Assembly (NCBI GenBank): GCA_033782935.1 | Contig: JAWQEG010001240.1 | Coordinates: 186,001-250,000, forward strand | Length of the DNA stretch: 64,000 bases | From: Petrolisthes cinctipes | Lineage: Eukaryota; Arthropoda; Malacostraca; Decapoda; Porcellanidae | Direction: 5' to 3' | Part shown: positions 37,545 through 50,319 of the stretch, in pieces | Layout: each line of letters starts with the position of its first letter | Position numbering within the stretch: the stretch's first letter is position 1 | Program-made: the position numbers and the translations under genes | Notes under the pieces: generated by a model | What the model was told of the DNA's origin: nothing | The model's database searches: none | The model's input: only the letters and a program-made list of their open reading frames with translations

Positions 37545-38690
37545 TCGATCTTTTAGGTGCACAAAAGTCGATATGTGCATGCATCTTCTGTACCCGTTTA
37601 TATCTCAAATTCTGGCCCTAAACACCCGAAAATTCGATATTTTGGGGTCCCAGAAGCGATCTGTACATGCCTACTCAGTGCTAGAATATTTTGAAAATAT
37701 AGGCTAAAAACATGCTAAAAATCGATCTTTTAGGTGCCAAAAAGTCGATATCTCAAATTGAGTCCCAAAACACCCGAAAATTCGATATTTAGGGGTCCCA
37801 GAAGCGATCTGTACATGCCTACTCAGTGTTAGAGTATTTTCAAAATACAGGCCCAAAACATGCTGAAAATCGATATTTTAGATGCCCAAAGTCAATATGT
37901 GCATGTATCTTCTGTACCCATTTATATCTCAAATTCAGGCTCAAAACACCCGAAAATTCAATATTTTGGGGTCCCAGAAGCAATCTGTACAGTGCTAGAA
38001 TATTTTCAAAATATAGGCTAAAAACATGCTAAAAATCGATCTTTTAGGAGCCAAAAAGTCGATATCTCAAATTCAGTCCCAAAACACCCGAAAATTCGAT
38101 TTTTAGGGGTCCCAGAAGCGATCTGTACATGCCTACTCCGTGTTAGAGTATTATCAAAATACATGCTCAAAACATACTGAAAATCGATCTTTTAGGTGCA
38201 CAAAAGTCTATATGTGCATGCATCTTCAGTACCCGTTTATATCTCAAATTCAGGCTCAAAACACCCGAAAATTCAATATTTTGGGGTCCCAGAAGCAATC
38301 TGTACATACCTACACAGTGCTAGAATATTTTCAAAATATAGGCTAAAAACATGCTAAAAATCGATCTTTTTGGCGCCAAAAAGTCGATATCTCAAATTCA
38401 GTCCCAAAACACCCGAAAATTCGATATTTAGAGGTCCCAGAAGGTATCTGTACATGCTTACTCCGTGTAAGAGTATTTTCAAAATACAGGCCAAAATCAT
38501 ACTGAAAATCGATCTTTTAGGTGCCCGGGCAAAAGTCGATATGTGCATGCATCTTCTGTACCCGTTTTTATCTCAAATTCTGGCCCTAAACACCCGAAAA
38601 TTCGATATTTTGGGGTCCCAGAAGCGATCTGTACATGCCTACTCCGTGTTAGAGTATTTTCAGAAATTCAGGCCCAAAACATGCTGAAAA
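37545..38690 (+). repeat. 1146-bp tandem duplication, copy 1
   Basis: Markers recurring at +1146: caaattgagtccc, gtacccatttat, cgatttttagg, gtattatcaaaatac, gtctatatgtgc, gtacatacctac, tttttggcgcc, gcttactccgtgtaagag, ccaaaatcatactg, tgcccgggca and ttttcagaaattcagg. The crossover joins D to C near 38690 (attttaggtgcccaaaagtcg after a D head). Confidence 0.87.
38522..38531 (+). other. Palindromic 4-bp insertion (tgcccgggca)
   Basis: Family sequence gtgcccaaaag has become gtgcccgggcaaaag. The inserted gggc is the exact reverse complement of the adjacent gccc and creates a 10-bp palindrome. A duplicate is at 39668-39677. Confidence 0.85.
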
Positions 38691-39836
38691 TCGATATTTT
38701 AGGTGCCCAAAAGTCGATATGTGCATGCATCTTCTGTACCCGTTTATATCTCAAATTCTGGCCCTAAACACCCGAAAATTCGATATTTTGGGGTCCCAGA
38801 AGCGATCTGTACATGCCTACTCAGTGCTAGAATATTTTCAAAATATAGGCTAAAAACATGCTAAAAATCGATCTTTTAGGTGCCAAAAAGTCGATATCTC
38901 AAATTGAGTCCCAAAACACCCGAAAATTCGATATTTAGGGGTCCCAGAAGCGATCTGTACATGCCTACTCAGTGTTAGAGTATTTTCAAAATACAGGCCC
39001 AAAACATGCTGAAAATCGATATTTTAGATGCCCAAAGTCAATATGTGCATGTATCTTCTGTACCCATTTATATCTCAAATTCAGGCTCAAAACACCCGAA
39101 AATTCAATATTTTGGGGTCCCAGAAGCAATCTGTACAGTGCTAGAATATTTTCAAAATATAGGCTAAAAACATGCTAAAAATCGATCTTTTAGGTGCCAA
39201 AAAGTCGATATCTCAAATTCAGTCCCAAAACACCCGAAAATTCGATTTTTAGGGGTCCCAGAAGCGATCTGTACATGCCTACTCCGTGTTAGAGTATTAT
39301 CAAAATACATGCTCAAAACATACTGAAAATCGATCTTTTAGGTGCACAAAAGTCTATATGTGCATGCATCTTCAGTACCCGTTTATATCTCAAATTCAGG
39401 CTCAAAACACCCGAAAATTCAATATTTTGGGGTCCCAGAAGCAATCTGTACATACCTACACAGTGCTAGAATATTTTCAAAATATAGGCAAAAAACATGC
39501 TAAAAATCGATCTTTTTGGCGCCAAAAAGTCGATATCTCAAATTCAGTCCCAAAACACCCGAAAATTCGATATTTAGAGGTCCCAGAAGGTATCTGTACA
39601 TGCTTACTCCGTGTAAGAGTATTTTCAAAATACAGGCCAAAATCATACTGAAAATCGATCTTTTAGGTGCCCGGGCAAAAGTCGATATGTGCATGCATCT
39701 TCTGTACACGTTTTTATCTCAAATTGTGGCCCTAAACACCCGAAAATTCGATATTTTGGGGTCCCAGAAGCGATCTGTACATGCCTACTCCGTGTTAGAG
39801 TATTTTCAGAAATTCAGGCCCAAAACATGCTGAAAA
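38691..39836 (+). repeat. 1146-bp tandem duplication, copy 2
   Basis: Adjacent copy; private changes gtacacgttt and aattgtggccc near 39.71 kb and gcaaaaaacatg near 39.49 kb. Confidence 0.87.
39668..39677 (+). other. Palindromic insertion, duplicated copy
   Basis: Same event as at 38522, carried by the 1146-bp tandem duplication. Confidence 0.85.
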
Positions 39837-40569
39837 TCGATATTTTTGGTGCCCAAAGTCAATATGTGCATGTATCTTCTGTACCCGTTTATATCTCAAA
39901 TTCAGGCTCAAAACACCCGAAAATTCAATATTTTGGGGTCCCAGAAGCAATCTGTACAGTGCTAGAATATTTTCAAAATATAGGCTAAAAACATGCTAAA
40001 AATCGATCTTTTTGGCGCCAAAAAGTCGATATCTCAAATTCAGTCCCAAAACACCCTAAAATTTGATTTTTAGGGGTCCCAGAAGCGATCTGTACATGCC
40101 TACTCCGTGTTAGAGTATTTTCAAAATACATGCTCAAAACATACTGAAAATCGATCTTTTAGGTGCACAAAAGTCGATATGTGCATGCATCTTCAGTACC
40201 CGTTTATATCTCAAATTCAGGCTCAAAACACCCGAAAATTCAATATTTTGGGGTCCCAGAAGCAATCTGTACATGCCTACTCCGTGTTAGAGTATTTTCA
40301 AAATTCAGGCCCAAAACATGCTGAAAATCGATATTTTTGGTGCCCAAAGTCAATATGTGCATGTATCTTCTGTACCTGTTTATATCTCAAATTCAGGCTC
40401 AAAACACCCGAAAATTCAATATTTTGGGGTCCCAGAAGCAATCTGTACAGTGCTAGAATATTTTCAAAATATAGGCTAAAAACATGCTAAAAATCGACAT
40501 TTTAGGTGCCAAAAAATCGATATCTCAAATTCAGTCCCAAAACACCCGAAAATTCGATATTTAGAGGTC

Positions 40570-40575
40570 CCAGTA
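40570..40575 (+). other. 33-bp deletion junction, copy 6
   Basis: Same fusion about 6.5 kb from its nearest relative. The following monomers share ttaaaaacatgctaagaatcg, so a whole segment moved, not just the junction. Confidence 0.86.
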
Positions 40576-42261
40576 TTTTCAAAATACAGGCCAAAAACAT
40601 ACTGAAAATCGATCTTTCAGGTGCCCAAAAGTCGATATGTGCATGCATCTTCTGTACCCGTTTATATCTCAAATTCTGGCCCTAAACACCCTAAAATTCG
40701 ATATTTTGGGGTCCCAGAAGCGATCTGTACATGCCTACACAGTGCTAGAATATTTTCAAAATATAGGTTAAAAACATGCTAAGAATCGACATTTTAGGTG
40801 CCAAAAAGTCGATATCTCAAATTCAGTCCCAAAACACCCGAAAATTCGATATTTAGGGGTCCCAGAAGCGATCTGTACATGCCTACTCCGTGTTAGAGTA
40901 TTTTCAAAATGCATGCTCAAAACATACTGAAAATCGATCTTTTAGGTGCACAAAAGTCGATTTGTGCATGCATCTTCAGTACCCGTTTATATCTCAAATT
41001 CAGGCTCAAAACACCCGAAAATTCGATATTTTGGGGTCCCAGAAGCGATCTGTACATGCCTACTCCGTGTTAGAGTATTTTCAAAATTCAGGCCCAAAAC
41101 ATGCTGAAAATCGATATTTTTGGTGCCCAAAGTCAATATGTGCATGTATCTTCTGTACCCGTTTATATCTCAAATTCAGGCTCAAAACACCCGAAAATTC
41201 AATATTTTGGGGTCTCAGAAGCAATCTGTACATGCCTACTCAGTGCTAGAATATTTTCAAAATATAGGCTAAAAACATGCTAAAAATCGATCTTTTAGGT
41301 GCCAAAAAATCGATATCTCAAATTCAGTCCCATAACACCCGAAAATTCGATATTTAGAGGTCCCAGAAGCGATCTATACATGCCTACTCCGTGTTAGAGT
41401 ATTTTCAAAATACAGGCCAAAAACAAACTGAAAATCGATCTTTTAGGTGCACAAAAGTCGATATGTGCATGCATCTTCTGTACCCGTTTATATCTCAAAT
41501 TCTGGCCCTAAACACCCGAAAATTCGATATTTTGGGGTCCCAGAAGCGATCTGTACATGCCTACTCCGTGTTAGAGTATTTTCAAAATTCAGGCCCAAAA
41601 CATGCTGAAAATCGATATTTTTGGTGCCCAAAGTCAATATGTGCATGTAACTTCTGTACCCGTTTATATCTCAAATTCAGGCTCAAAACACCCGAAAATT
41701 CAATATTTTGGGGTCCTAGAAGCAATCTGTACAGTGCTAGAATATTTTCAAAATATAGGTTAAAAACATGCTAAAAATCGATCTTTTAGGTGCCAAAAAG
41801 TCGATATCTCAAATTCAGTCCCAAAACACCCGAAAATTCGATATTTAGGGGTCCCAGAAGCGATCTGTACATGCCTACTCCGTGTTAGAGTATTTTCAAA
41901 ATACATGCTCAAAACATACTGAAAATCGATCTTTTAGGTGCACAAAAGTCGATATGTGCATGCATCTTCAGTACCCGTTTATATCTCAAATTCAGGCTCA
42001 AAACACCCGAAAATTCGATATTTTGGGGTCCCAGAAGCGATCTGTACATGCCTACTCCGTGTTAGAGTATTTTCAAAATTCAGGCCCAAAACATGCTGAA
42101 AATCGATATTTTTGGTGCCCAAAGTCAATATGTGCATGTATCTTCTGTACCCGTTTATATCTCAAATTCAGGCTCAAAACACCCGAAAATTCAATATTTT
42201 GGGGTCCCAGAAGCAATCTGTACATGCCTACACAGTGCTAGAATATTTTCAAAATATAGGC

Positions 42262-42271
42262 TAAAATTTTA
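42262..42271 (+). other. Palindromic 4-bp insertion (taaaatttta)
   Basis: ggctaaaaacatg has become ggctaaaattttacatg. The added tttt is the reverse complement of the preceding aaaa, giving a 10-bp palindrome. Single copy. AT content makes chance origin easier here than at the GC-rich sites. Confidence 0.75.
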
Positions 42272-43220
42272 CATGCTAAAAATCGATATTATAGGTGCCA
42301 AAAAATCGATATATCAAATTCAGTCCCATAACACCCGAAAATTCGATATTTAGAGGTCCCAGAAGGTATCTGTACATGCCTACTCCGTGTTAGAGTATTT
42401 TCAAAATACAGGCCAAAAACAAACTGAAAATCGATCTTTTAGGTGCACAAAAGTCGAAATGTGAATGCATCTTCTGTACCCGTTTATATCTCAAATTCTG
42501 GCCCTAAACACCCGAAAATTCGATATTTTGGGGTCCCAGAAGCGATCTGTACATGCCTACTCCGTGTTAGAGTATTTTCAAAATTCAGGCCCAAAACATG
42601 CTGAAAATCGATATTTTTGGTGCCCAAAGTCAATATGTGCATGTATCTTCTGTACCCGTTTATATCTCAAATTCAGGCTCAAAACACCCGAAAATTCAAT
42701 ATTTTGGGGTCCCAGAAGCAATCTGTACAGTGCTAGAATATTTTCAAAATATAGGCTAAAAACATGCTAAAAATCGATCTTTTAGGTGCCAAAAATTCGA
42801 TATCTCAAATTCAGTCCCAAAACACCCGAAAATTCGATATTTAGGGGTCCCAGAAGCGATCTGTACATGCCTACTCCGTGTTAGAGTATTTTCAAAATAC
42901 ATGCTCAAAACATACTGAAAATCGATCTTTTAGGTGCACAAAAGTCGATATGTGCATGCATCTTCAGTACCCGTTTATATCTCAAATTCAGGCTCAAAAC
43001 ACCCGAAAATTCGATATTTTGGGGTCCCAGAAGCGATCTGTACATGCCTACTCCGTGTTAGAGTATTTTCAATATACAGGCCCAAAACATGCTGAAAATC
43101 GATATTTTAGATGCCCAAAGTCAATATGTGCATGTATCTTCTGTACCCGTTTATATCTCAAATTCAGGCTCAAAACACCCGAAAATTCAATATTTTGGGG
43201 TCCCAGAAGCAATCTGTACA

Positions 43221-43230
43221 TAGGCGCCTA
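43221..43230 (+). other. Palindromic 4-bp insertion (taggcgccta)
   Basis: gtacatgcctactc has become gtacataggcgcctactc. The added aggc is the reverse complement of the adjacent gcct and creates a 10-bp palindrome. Single copy, at the D-to-B junction. Confidence 0.85.
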
Positions 43231-44269
43231 CTCAGTGCTAGAATATTTTCAAAATATAGGCTAAAAACATGCTAAAAATCGATCTTTTAGGTGCCAAAAA
43301 GTCGATATCTCAAATTCAGTCCCAAAACACCCGAAAATTCGATATTTAGGTGTCCCAGAAGCGATCTGTACATGCCTACTCCGTGTTAGAGTATTTTCAA
43401 AATACATGCTCAAAACATACTGAAAATCGATCTTTTAGGTGCACAAAAGTCGATATGTGCATGCATCTTCAGTACCCGTTTATATCTCAAATTCAGGCTC
43501 AAAACACCCGAAAATTCAATATTTTGGGGTCCCAGAAGCAATCTGTACATGCGTACTCAGTGTTAGAGTATTTTCAAAATACAGGCCAAAAACATGCTAA
43601 AAATCGATATTTTAGATGCCCAAAGTCAATATGTGCATGTATCTTCTGTACCCGTTTATATCTCAAATTCAGGCTCAAAACACCCGAAAATTCAATATTT
43701 TGGGGTCCCAGAAGCAATCTGTACATGCCTACACAGTGCTAGAATATTTTCAAAATATAGGCTAAAAACATGCTAAAAATCGACATTTTAGGTGCCAAAA
43801 AATCGATATCTCAAATTCAGTCCCAAAACACCCGAAAAATCGATATTTAGAGGTCCCAGAAGGTATCTGTACATGCCTACTCCGTGTTAGAGTATTTTCA
43901 AAATTCAGGCCCAAAACATGCTGAAAATCGATATTTTTGGTGCCCAAAGTCAATATGTGCATGTATCTTCTGTACCCGTTTATATCTCAAATTCAGGCTC
44001 AAAACACCCGAAAATTCAATATTTTGGGGTCCCAGCAGCAATCTGTACATGCCTACACAGTGCTAGAATATTTTCAAAATATAGGCTAAAAACATGCTAA
44101 AAATCGACATTTTAGGTGCCAAAAAATCGATATATCAAATTCAGTCCCAAAACACCCGAAAATTCGATATTTAGAGGTCCCAGAAGGTATCTGTACATGC
44201 CTACTCCGTGTTAGAGTATTTTCAAAATTCAAGCCAAAAACATACTGAAAATCGATCTTTTAGGTGCCC

Positions 44270-44330
44270 AAAAGCCGATATGTGCATGCATCTTTTGTAC
44301 CTGTTTATATCTCTAATTCTTTTTCTAAAC
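44270..44330 (+). other. Cluster of substitutions in one C monomer
   Basis: Within about 60 bp the C consensus is changed at agccgat, tcttttgtacctg, ctctaattc and, most strikingly, ggcc replaced by tttt at 44321-44324. Length is unchanged. Most monomers in the array show zero to two private changes over such a span. Confidence 0.75.
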
Positions 44331-45014
44331 ACCCGAAAATTCGATATTTTGGGGTCCCAGAAGAGATCTGTACATGCCTACTCCGTGTTAGAGTATTTTC
44401 AAAATTCAGGCCCAAAACATGCTGAAAATCGATATTTTTGGTGCCCAAAGTCAATATGTGCATGTATCTTCTGTACCCGTTTATATCTCAAATTCAGGCT
44501 CAAAACACCCGAAAATTCAATATTTTGGGGTCCCAGAAGCAATCTGTACATGCCTACTCAGTGTTAGAGTATTTTCAAAATACAGGCCCAAAACATGCTG
44601 AAAATCGATATTTTAGATGCCCAAAGTCAATATGTGCATGTATCTTCTGTACCCGTTTATATCTCAAATTCACGCTCAAAACACCCGAAAATTCAATATT
44701 TTGGGGTCCCAGAAGCAATCTGTACATGCCTACTCAGTGCTAGAATATTTTCAAAATATAGGCTAAAAACATGCTAAAAATCGATCTTTTAGGTGCCAAA
44801 AAGTCGATATCTCATATTCAGTCCCAAAACACCCGAAAATTCGATATGTAGAGGTCCCAGAAGGTATCTGTACATGCCTACTCCGTGTTAGAGTATTTTC
44901 AAAATACAGGCCAAAAACATACTGAAAATCGATCTTTTAGGTGCCCAAAAGTCGATATGTGCATGCATCTTCTGTACCCGTTTATATCTCAAATTCTGGC
45001 CCTAAACACCCGAA

Positions 45015-46571
45015 AATTTGATATTTTGGGGTCCCAGAAGCAATCTGTACATGCCTACTCAGTGTTAGAGTATTTTCAAAATACAGGCCCAAAACATGCT
45101 GAAAATCGATATTTTAGATGCCGAAAGTCAATATGTGCATGTATCTTCTGTACCCGTTTATATCTCAAATTCAGGCTCAAAACACCCGAAAATTCAATAT
45201 TTTGGGGTCCCAGAAGCAATCTCTACATGCCTACACAGTGCTAGAATATTTTCAAAATATAGGCTAAAAACATGCTAAAAATCGACATTTTAGGTGCCAA
45301 AAAATTGATATCTCAAATTCAGTCCCAAAACACCCGAAAAATCGATATTTAGAGGTCCCAGAAGTTATCTGTACATGCCTACTCTGTGTTAGAGTATTTT
45401 CAAAATACAGGCCAAAAACATACTGAAAATCGATCTTTTAGGTGCCCAAAAGTCGATATGTGCATGCATCTTCTGTACCCGTTTATATCTCAAATTCTGG
45501 CCCTAAACACCCGAAAATTCGATATTTTGGGGTCCCAAAAGCGATCTGTACATGCCTACTCAGTGCTAGAATATTTTCAAAATATAGGCTAAAAACATGC
45601 TAAAACTCGATCTTTTAGGTGCCAAAAAGTCGATATCTCAAATTCAGTCCCAAAACACCCGAAAATTCGATATTTAGGGGTCCCAGAAGCGATCTGTACA
45701 TGCCTACTCAGTGTTAGAGTATTTTCAAAATACAGGCCCAAAACATGCTGAAAATCGATATTTTAGATGCCCAAAGTCAATATGTGCATGTATCTTCTGT
45801 ACCCATTTATATCTCAAATTCAGGCTCAAAACACCCGAAAATTCAATATTTTGGGGTCCCAGAAGCAATCTGTACAGTGCTAGAATATTTTCAAAATATA
45901 GGCTAAAAACATGCTAAAAATCGATCTTTTAGGTGCCAAAAAGTCGATATCTCAAATTCAGTCCCAAAACACCCGAAAATTCGATTTTTAGGGGTCCCAG
46001 AAGCGATCTGTACATGCCTACTCCGTGTTAGAGTATTATCAAAATACATGCTCAAAACATACTGAAAATCGATCTTTTAGGTGCACAAAAGTCTATATGT
46101 GCATGCATCTTCAGTACCCGTTTATATCTCAAATTCAGGCTCAAAACACCCGAAAATTCAATATTTTGGGGTCCCAGAAGCAATCTGTACATACCTACAC
46201 AGTCCTAGAATATTTTCAAAATATAGGCTAAAAACATGCTAAAAATCGATCTTTTTGGCGCCAAAAAGTCGATATCTCAAATTCAGTCCCAAAACACCCG
46301 AAAATTCGATATTTAGAGGTCCCAGAAGGTATCTGTACATGCTTACTCCGTGTAAGAGTATTTTCAAAATACAGGCCAAAATCATACTGAAAATCGATCT
46401 TTTAGGTGCCCAAAAGTCGATATGTGCATGCATCTTCTGTACCCGTTTTTATCTCAAATTCTGGCCCTAAACACCCGAAAATTCGATATTTTGGGGTCCC
46501 AGAAGCGATCTGTACATGCCTACTCCGTGTTAGAGTATTTTCAAAAATTCAGGCCCAAAACATGCTGAAAA
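45015..46571 (+). repeat. Copy of 37130-38690 at offset 7885
   Basis: Shares gatgccgaaagtc (37235/45120), aaaaaattgatatc, cagaagttatctg, gtattatcaaaatac, gtctatatgtgc, tttttggcgcc and gcttactccgtgtaagag. It lacks the gggc insertion present in both tandem copies at 38.5 and 39.7 kb, so it diverged before that insertion or lost it by conversion. Confidence 0.85.
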
Positions 46572-46824
46572 TCGATATTTTTGGTCCCCAAAGTCAATAT
46601 GTGCATGTATCTTCTGTACCCGTTTATATCTCAAATTCAGGCTCAAAACACCCGAAAATTCAATATTTTGGGGTCCCAGAAGCAATCTGTACAGTGCTAG
46701 AATATTTTCAAAATATAGGCTAAAAACATGCTAAAATTCGATCTTTTTGGCGCCAAAAAGTCGATATCTCAAATTCAGTCCCAAAACACCCGAAAATTTG
46801 ATTTTTAGGGGTCCCAGAAGCGAT

Positions 46825-46832
46825 CTGTTAGA
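46825..46832 (+). other. 17-bp deletion junction between B and A
   Basis: gcgatctgttagag lacks 17 bp of the linker (acatgcctactccgtgt), with tgt at both edges. B+A spans 46695-47002, 308 bp, exactly 325 minus 17. Single copy. Confidence 0.86.
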
Positions 46833-48599
46833 GTATTTTCAAAATACATGCTCAAAACATACTGAAAATCGATCTTTTAGGTGCACAAAAGTCGATATGT
46901 GCATGCATCTTCAGTACCCGTTTATATCTCAAATTCAGGCTCAAAACACCCGAAAATTCAATATTTTGGGGTCCCAGAAGCAATCTGTACATGCCTACTC
47001 AGTGTTAGAGTATTTTCAAAATACAGGCCCAAAACATGCTGAAAATCGATATTTTAGATGCCCAAAGTCAATATGTGCATGTATCTTCTGTACCCGTTTA
47101 TATCTCAAATTCAGGCTCAAAACACCCGAAAATTCAATATTTTGGGGTCCCAGAAGCAATCTGTACATGCCTACACAGTGCTAGAATATTTTCAAAATAT
47201 AGGCTAAAAACATGCTAAAAATCGATCTATTAGGTGCCAAAAAGTCGATATCTCAAATTCAGTCTCAAAACACCCGAAAATTCGATATTTTGGGGTCCCA
47301 GAAGCAATCTGTACATGCCTACTCAGTGTTAGAGTATTTTCAAAATACAGGCCCAAAACATGCTGAAAATCGATATTTTAGATGCCCAAAGTCAATATGT
47401 GCATGTATCTTCTGTACCCGTTTATATCTCAAATTCAGGCTCAAAACATCCGAAAATTATATATTTTGGGGTCCCAGAAGCAATCTGTACATGCCTACTC
47501 AGTGCTAGAATATTTTCAAAATATAGGCTAAAAACATGCTAAAAATCGATCTTTTAGGTGCCAAAAAGTCGATATCTCATATTCAGTCCCAGAACACCCG
47601 AAAATTCGATATTAAGGGGTCCCAGAAGCGATCTGTACATGCCTACTCCGTGTTAGAGTATTTTCAAAATACATGCTCAAAACATACTGAAAATCGATCT
47701 TTTAGGTGCACAAAAGTCGATATGTGCATGCATCTTCAGTACCCGTTTATATCTCAAATTCAGTCTCAAAACACCCGAAAATTCAATATTTTGGGGTCCC
47801 AGAAGCAATCTGTACATGCCTACTCAGTGTTAGAGTATTTTCAAAATATAGGCTAAAAACATGCTAAAAATCGACATTTTAGGTGCCAAAAAATCGATAT
47901 CTCAAATTCAGTCCCAAAACACCCGAAAATTCGATATTTAGAGGTCCCAGAAGGTATCTGTACATGCCTACTCCGTGTTAGAGTATTTTCAAAGTACAGG
48001 CTAAAAACATGCTGAAAATCGATCTTTTAGGTGCCCAAAAGTCGATATGTGCATGCATCTTCTGTACCCGTTTATATCTCAAATTCTGGCCCTAAACACC
48101 CGAAAATTCGATATTTTGAGGTCCCAGAAGCGATCTGTACATGCCTACTCCGTGTTAGAGTATTTTCAAAATTCAGGCCCAAAACATGCTGAAAATCGAT
48201 ATTTTTGGTGCCCAAAGTCAATATGTGCATGTATCTTCTGTACCCGTTTATATCTCAAATTCAGGCTCAAAACACCCGAAAATTCAATATTTTGGGGTCC
48301 GAGAAGCAATCTGTACATGCCTACTCAGTGTTAGAGTATTTTCAAAATACAGGCCCAAAACATGCTGAAAATCGATATTTTAGATGCCCAAAGTCAATAT
48401 GTGCATGTATCTTCTGTACAAGTTTATATCTCAAATTCAGGCTCAAAACACCCGAAAATTCAATATTTTGGGGTCCCAGAAGCAATCTGTACATGCCTAC
48501 ACAGTGCTAGAATATTTTCAAAATATAGGCTAAAAACATGCTAAAAATCGACATTTAAGGTGCCAACAAATCGATATCTCAAATTCAGTCCCAAAACAC

Positions 48600-48660
48600 C
48601 CGAAAATTAGATATTTAAGTATGTTTTGAGCATGTATTTTGAAAATACTCTAACACGGAG
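48600..48660. other. Strand-switch junction of the array
   Basis: A forward B monomer begins at 48505 and stops after 113 bp (gatattta). The next bases, agtatgttttgagc, are the reverse complement of bases 1-38 of an A monomer whose start is at 48655. At most one base overlaps at the join and no filler or unique DNA is present. Everything left is forward and everything right is reversed. The two sides join different monomer positions, so this is not a simple fold-back palindrome; an inversion breakpoint by end joining is the simplest reading. Confidence 0.93.
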
Positions 48661-50215
48661 TAGGCATGTACAGATCGCTTCTGGGACCCCTAAATATCGA
48701 TTTTTCGGGTGTTTAGGGCCAGAATTTGAGATATAAACGGGTACAGAAGATACATGCACATATTGACTTTGGGCACCAAAAATATCGATTTTCAGCATGT
48801 TTTGGGCCTGAATTTTGAAAATACTCTAACACGGAGTAGGCATGTACAGATCGCTTCTGAGACCCCAAAATATCGAATTTTCGGGTGTTTAGGGCCAGAA
48901 TTTGAGATATAAACGGGTACAGAAGATGCATGCACATATCGACTTTTGGGCACCTAAAACATCGATTTTCAGTATGTTTTTGAGCATGTATTTTGAAAAT
49001 ACTCTAACACGGAGTAGGCATGTACAGATACCTTCTGGGACCTCTAAATATCGAATTTTCGGGTGTTTTGGGACTGAATTTGAGATATCGATTTTTTGGC
49101 ACCTAAAATGTCGATTTTTAGCATGTTTTTAGCCTATATTTTGAAAATATTCTAGCACTGAGTAGGCATGTACAGATTGCTTCTGGGACCCCAAAATATT
49201 GAATTTTCGGGTGTTTTGAGCCTGAATTTGAGATATAAACGGGTACAGAAGATTCATGCACATATTGACTTTGGGCACCAAAAATATCGATTTTCAGCAT
49301 GTTTTGGGCCTGAATTTTGAAAATACTCTAACACGGAGTAGGCATGTACAGATTGCTTCTGGGACCCCAAAATATTGAATTTTCGGGTGTTTTGAGCCTG
49401 AATTTGAGATATAAACGGGTACTGAAGATGCATGCACATATCGACTTTTGTGCACCTAAAAGATCGATTTTCAGTATGTTTTGAGCATGTATTTTGAAAA
49501 TACTCTAACACGGAGTAGGCATGTACAGATCGCTTCTGGGACCCATACATATCGAATTTTTGGGTGTTTTGGGACTGAATTTGAGATATCGACTTTTTGG
49601 CACCTAAAAGATCGATTTTTAGCATGTTTTTAGCCTATATTTTGAAAATATTCTAGCACTGAGTAGGCATGTACAGATTGCTTCTGGGACCCCAAAATAT
49701 TGAATTTTCGGGTGTTTTGAGCTTGAATTTGAGATATAAACGGGTACAGAAGATACATGCACATATTGACTTTGGGCACCAAAAATATCGATTTTCAGCA
49801 TGTTTTGGGCCTGAATTTTGAAAATACTCTAACACGGAGTAGGCATGTACAGATCGCTTCTGGGACCCCAAAATATCGAATTTTCGGGTGTTTAGGGCCA
49901 GAATTTGAGATATAAACGGGTACAGAAGATGCATGCACATATCGACTTTTGGGCACCTAAAAGATCGATTTTCAGTATGTTTTTGGCCTGTATTTTAAAA
50001 ATACTGTATCACGGAGTAGGCATGTACAGATACCTTCTGGGACCTCTAAATATCGAATTTTCGGGTGTTTTGGGACTGAATTTGAGATATCGATTTTTTG
50101 GCACCTAAAATGTCGATTTTTAGCATGTTTTTAGCCTATATTTTGAAAATATTCTAGCACTGTGTAGGCATGTGCAGATTGCTTCTGGGACCCCAAAATA
50201 TTGAATTTTCGGGTA

Positions 50216-50310
50216 TTTTGAGCCTGAATTTGAGATATAAACGGGTACAGAAGATACAATATGTGCATGTATCTTCTGTACCCGTTTATATCTCAAATTC
50301 AGGCTCAAAA
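50216..50310. repeat. Perfect inverted repeat, 42-bp arms, 11-bp spacer
   Basis: Left arm 50216-50257 and right arm 50269-50310 are exact reverse complements; the spacer is aatatgtgcat. The left arm is in the reversed orientation of its surroundings, and the right arm plus spacer is a short piece in forward orientation (about 50258-50312). After it the reversed array resumes at a degraded tattctgggcatc. This is an inverted duplication of about 55 bp, able to form a hairpin or cruciform. Confidence 0.92.
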
Positions 50311-50319
50311 CATATATTC

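Larger units (their letters stand above)
1..48617 (+). repeat. Satellite array, forward orientation
   Basis: Continuous head-to-tail satellite monomers of the A, B, C and D families, each starting with tgttag or tgctag on the + strand. Monomer starts spaced 177, 176, 166 or 148 bp apart can be followed through the block without a break; I estimate nearly 300 monomers. No stretch of single-copy DNA, transposon or gene is visible. The array is already in progress at base 1, so its left end lies outside the window. Monomers are ordered into higher-order repeats, not random mixtures. Long open frames exist only because the 177-bp unit is a multiple of three and lacks in-frame stops; they are not genes. 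A centromeric or pericentromeric role is an inference from size, homogeneity and unit length. Confidence 0.97.

Noticed and set aside
1..48617. CRISPR array.
   Set aside because: Units are 148-177 bp and repeat along their whole length; there are no unique spacers, no short palindromic repeats separated by variable DNA and no cas genes.
48600..48660. Large perfect palindrome centred on the strand switch.
   Set aside because: The two sides enter the monomer at different positions (B base 113 against A base 38), so the centre is not a mirror point; only the array orientation is inverted.
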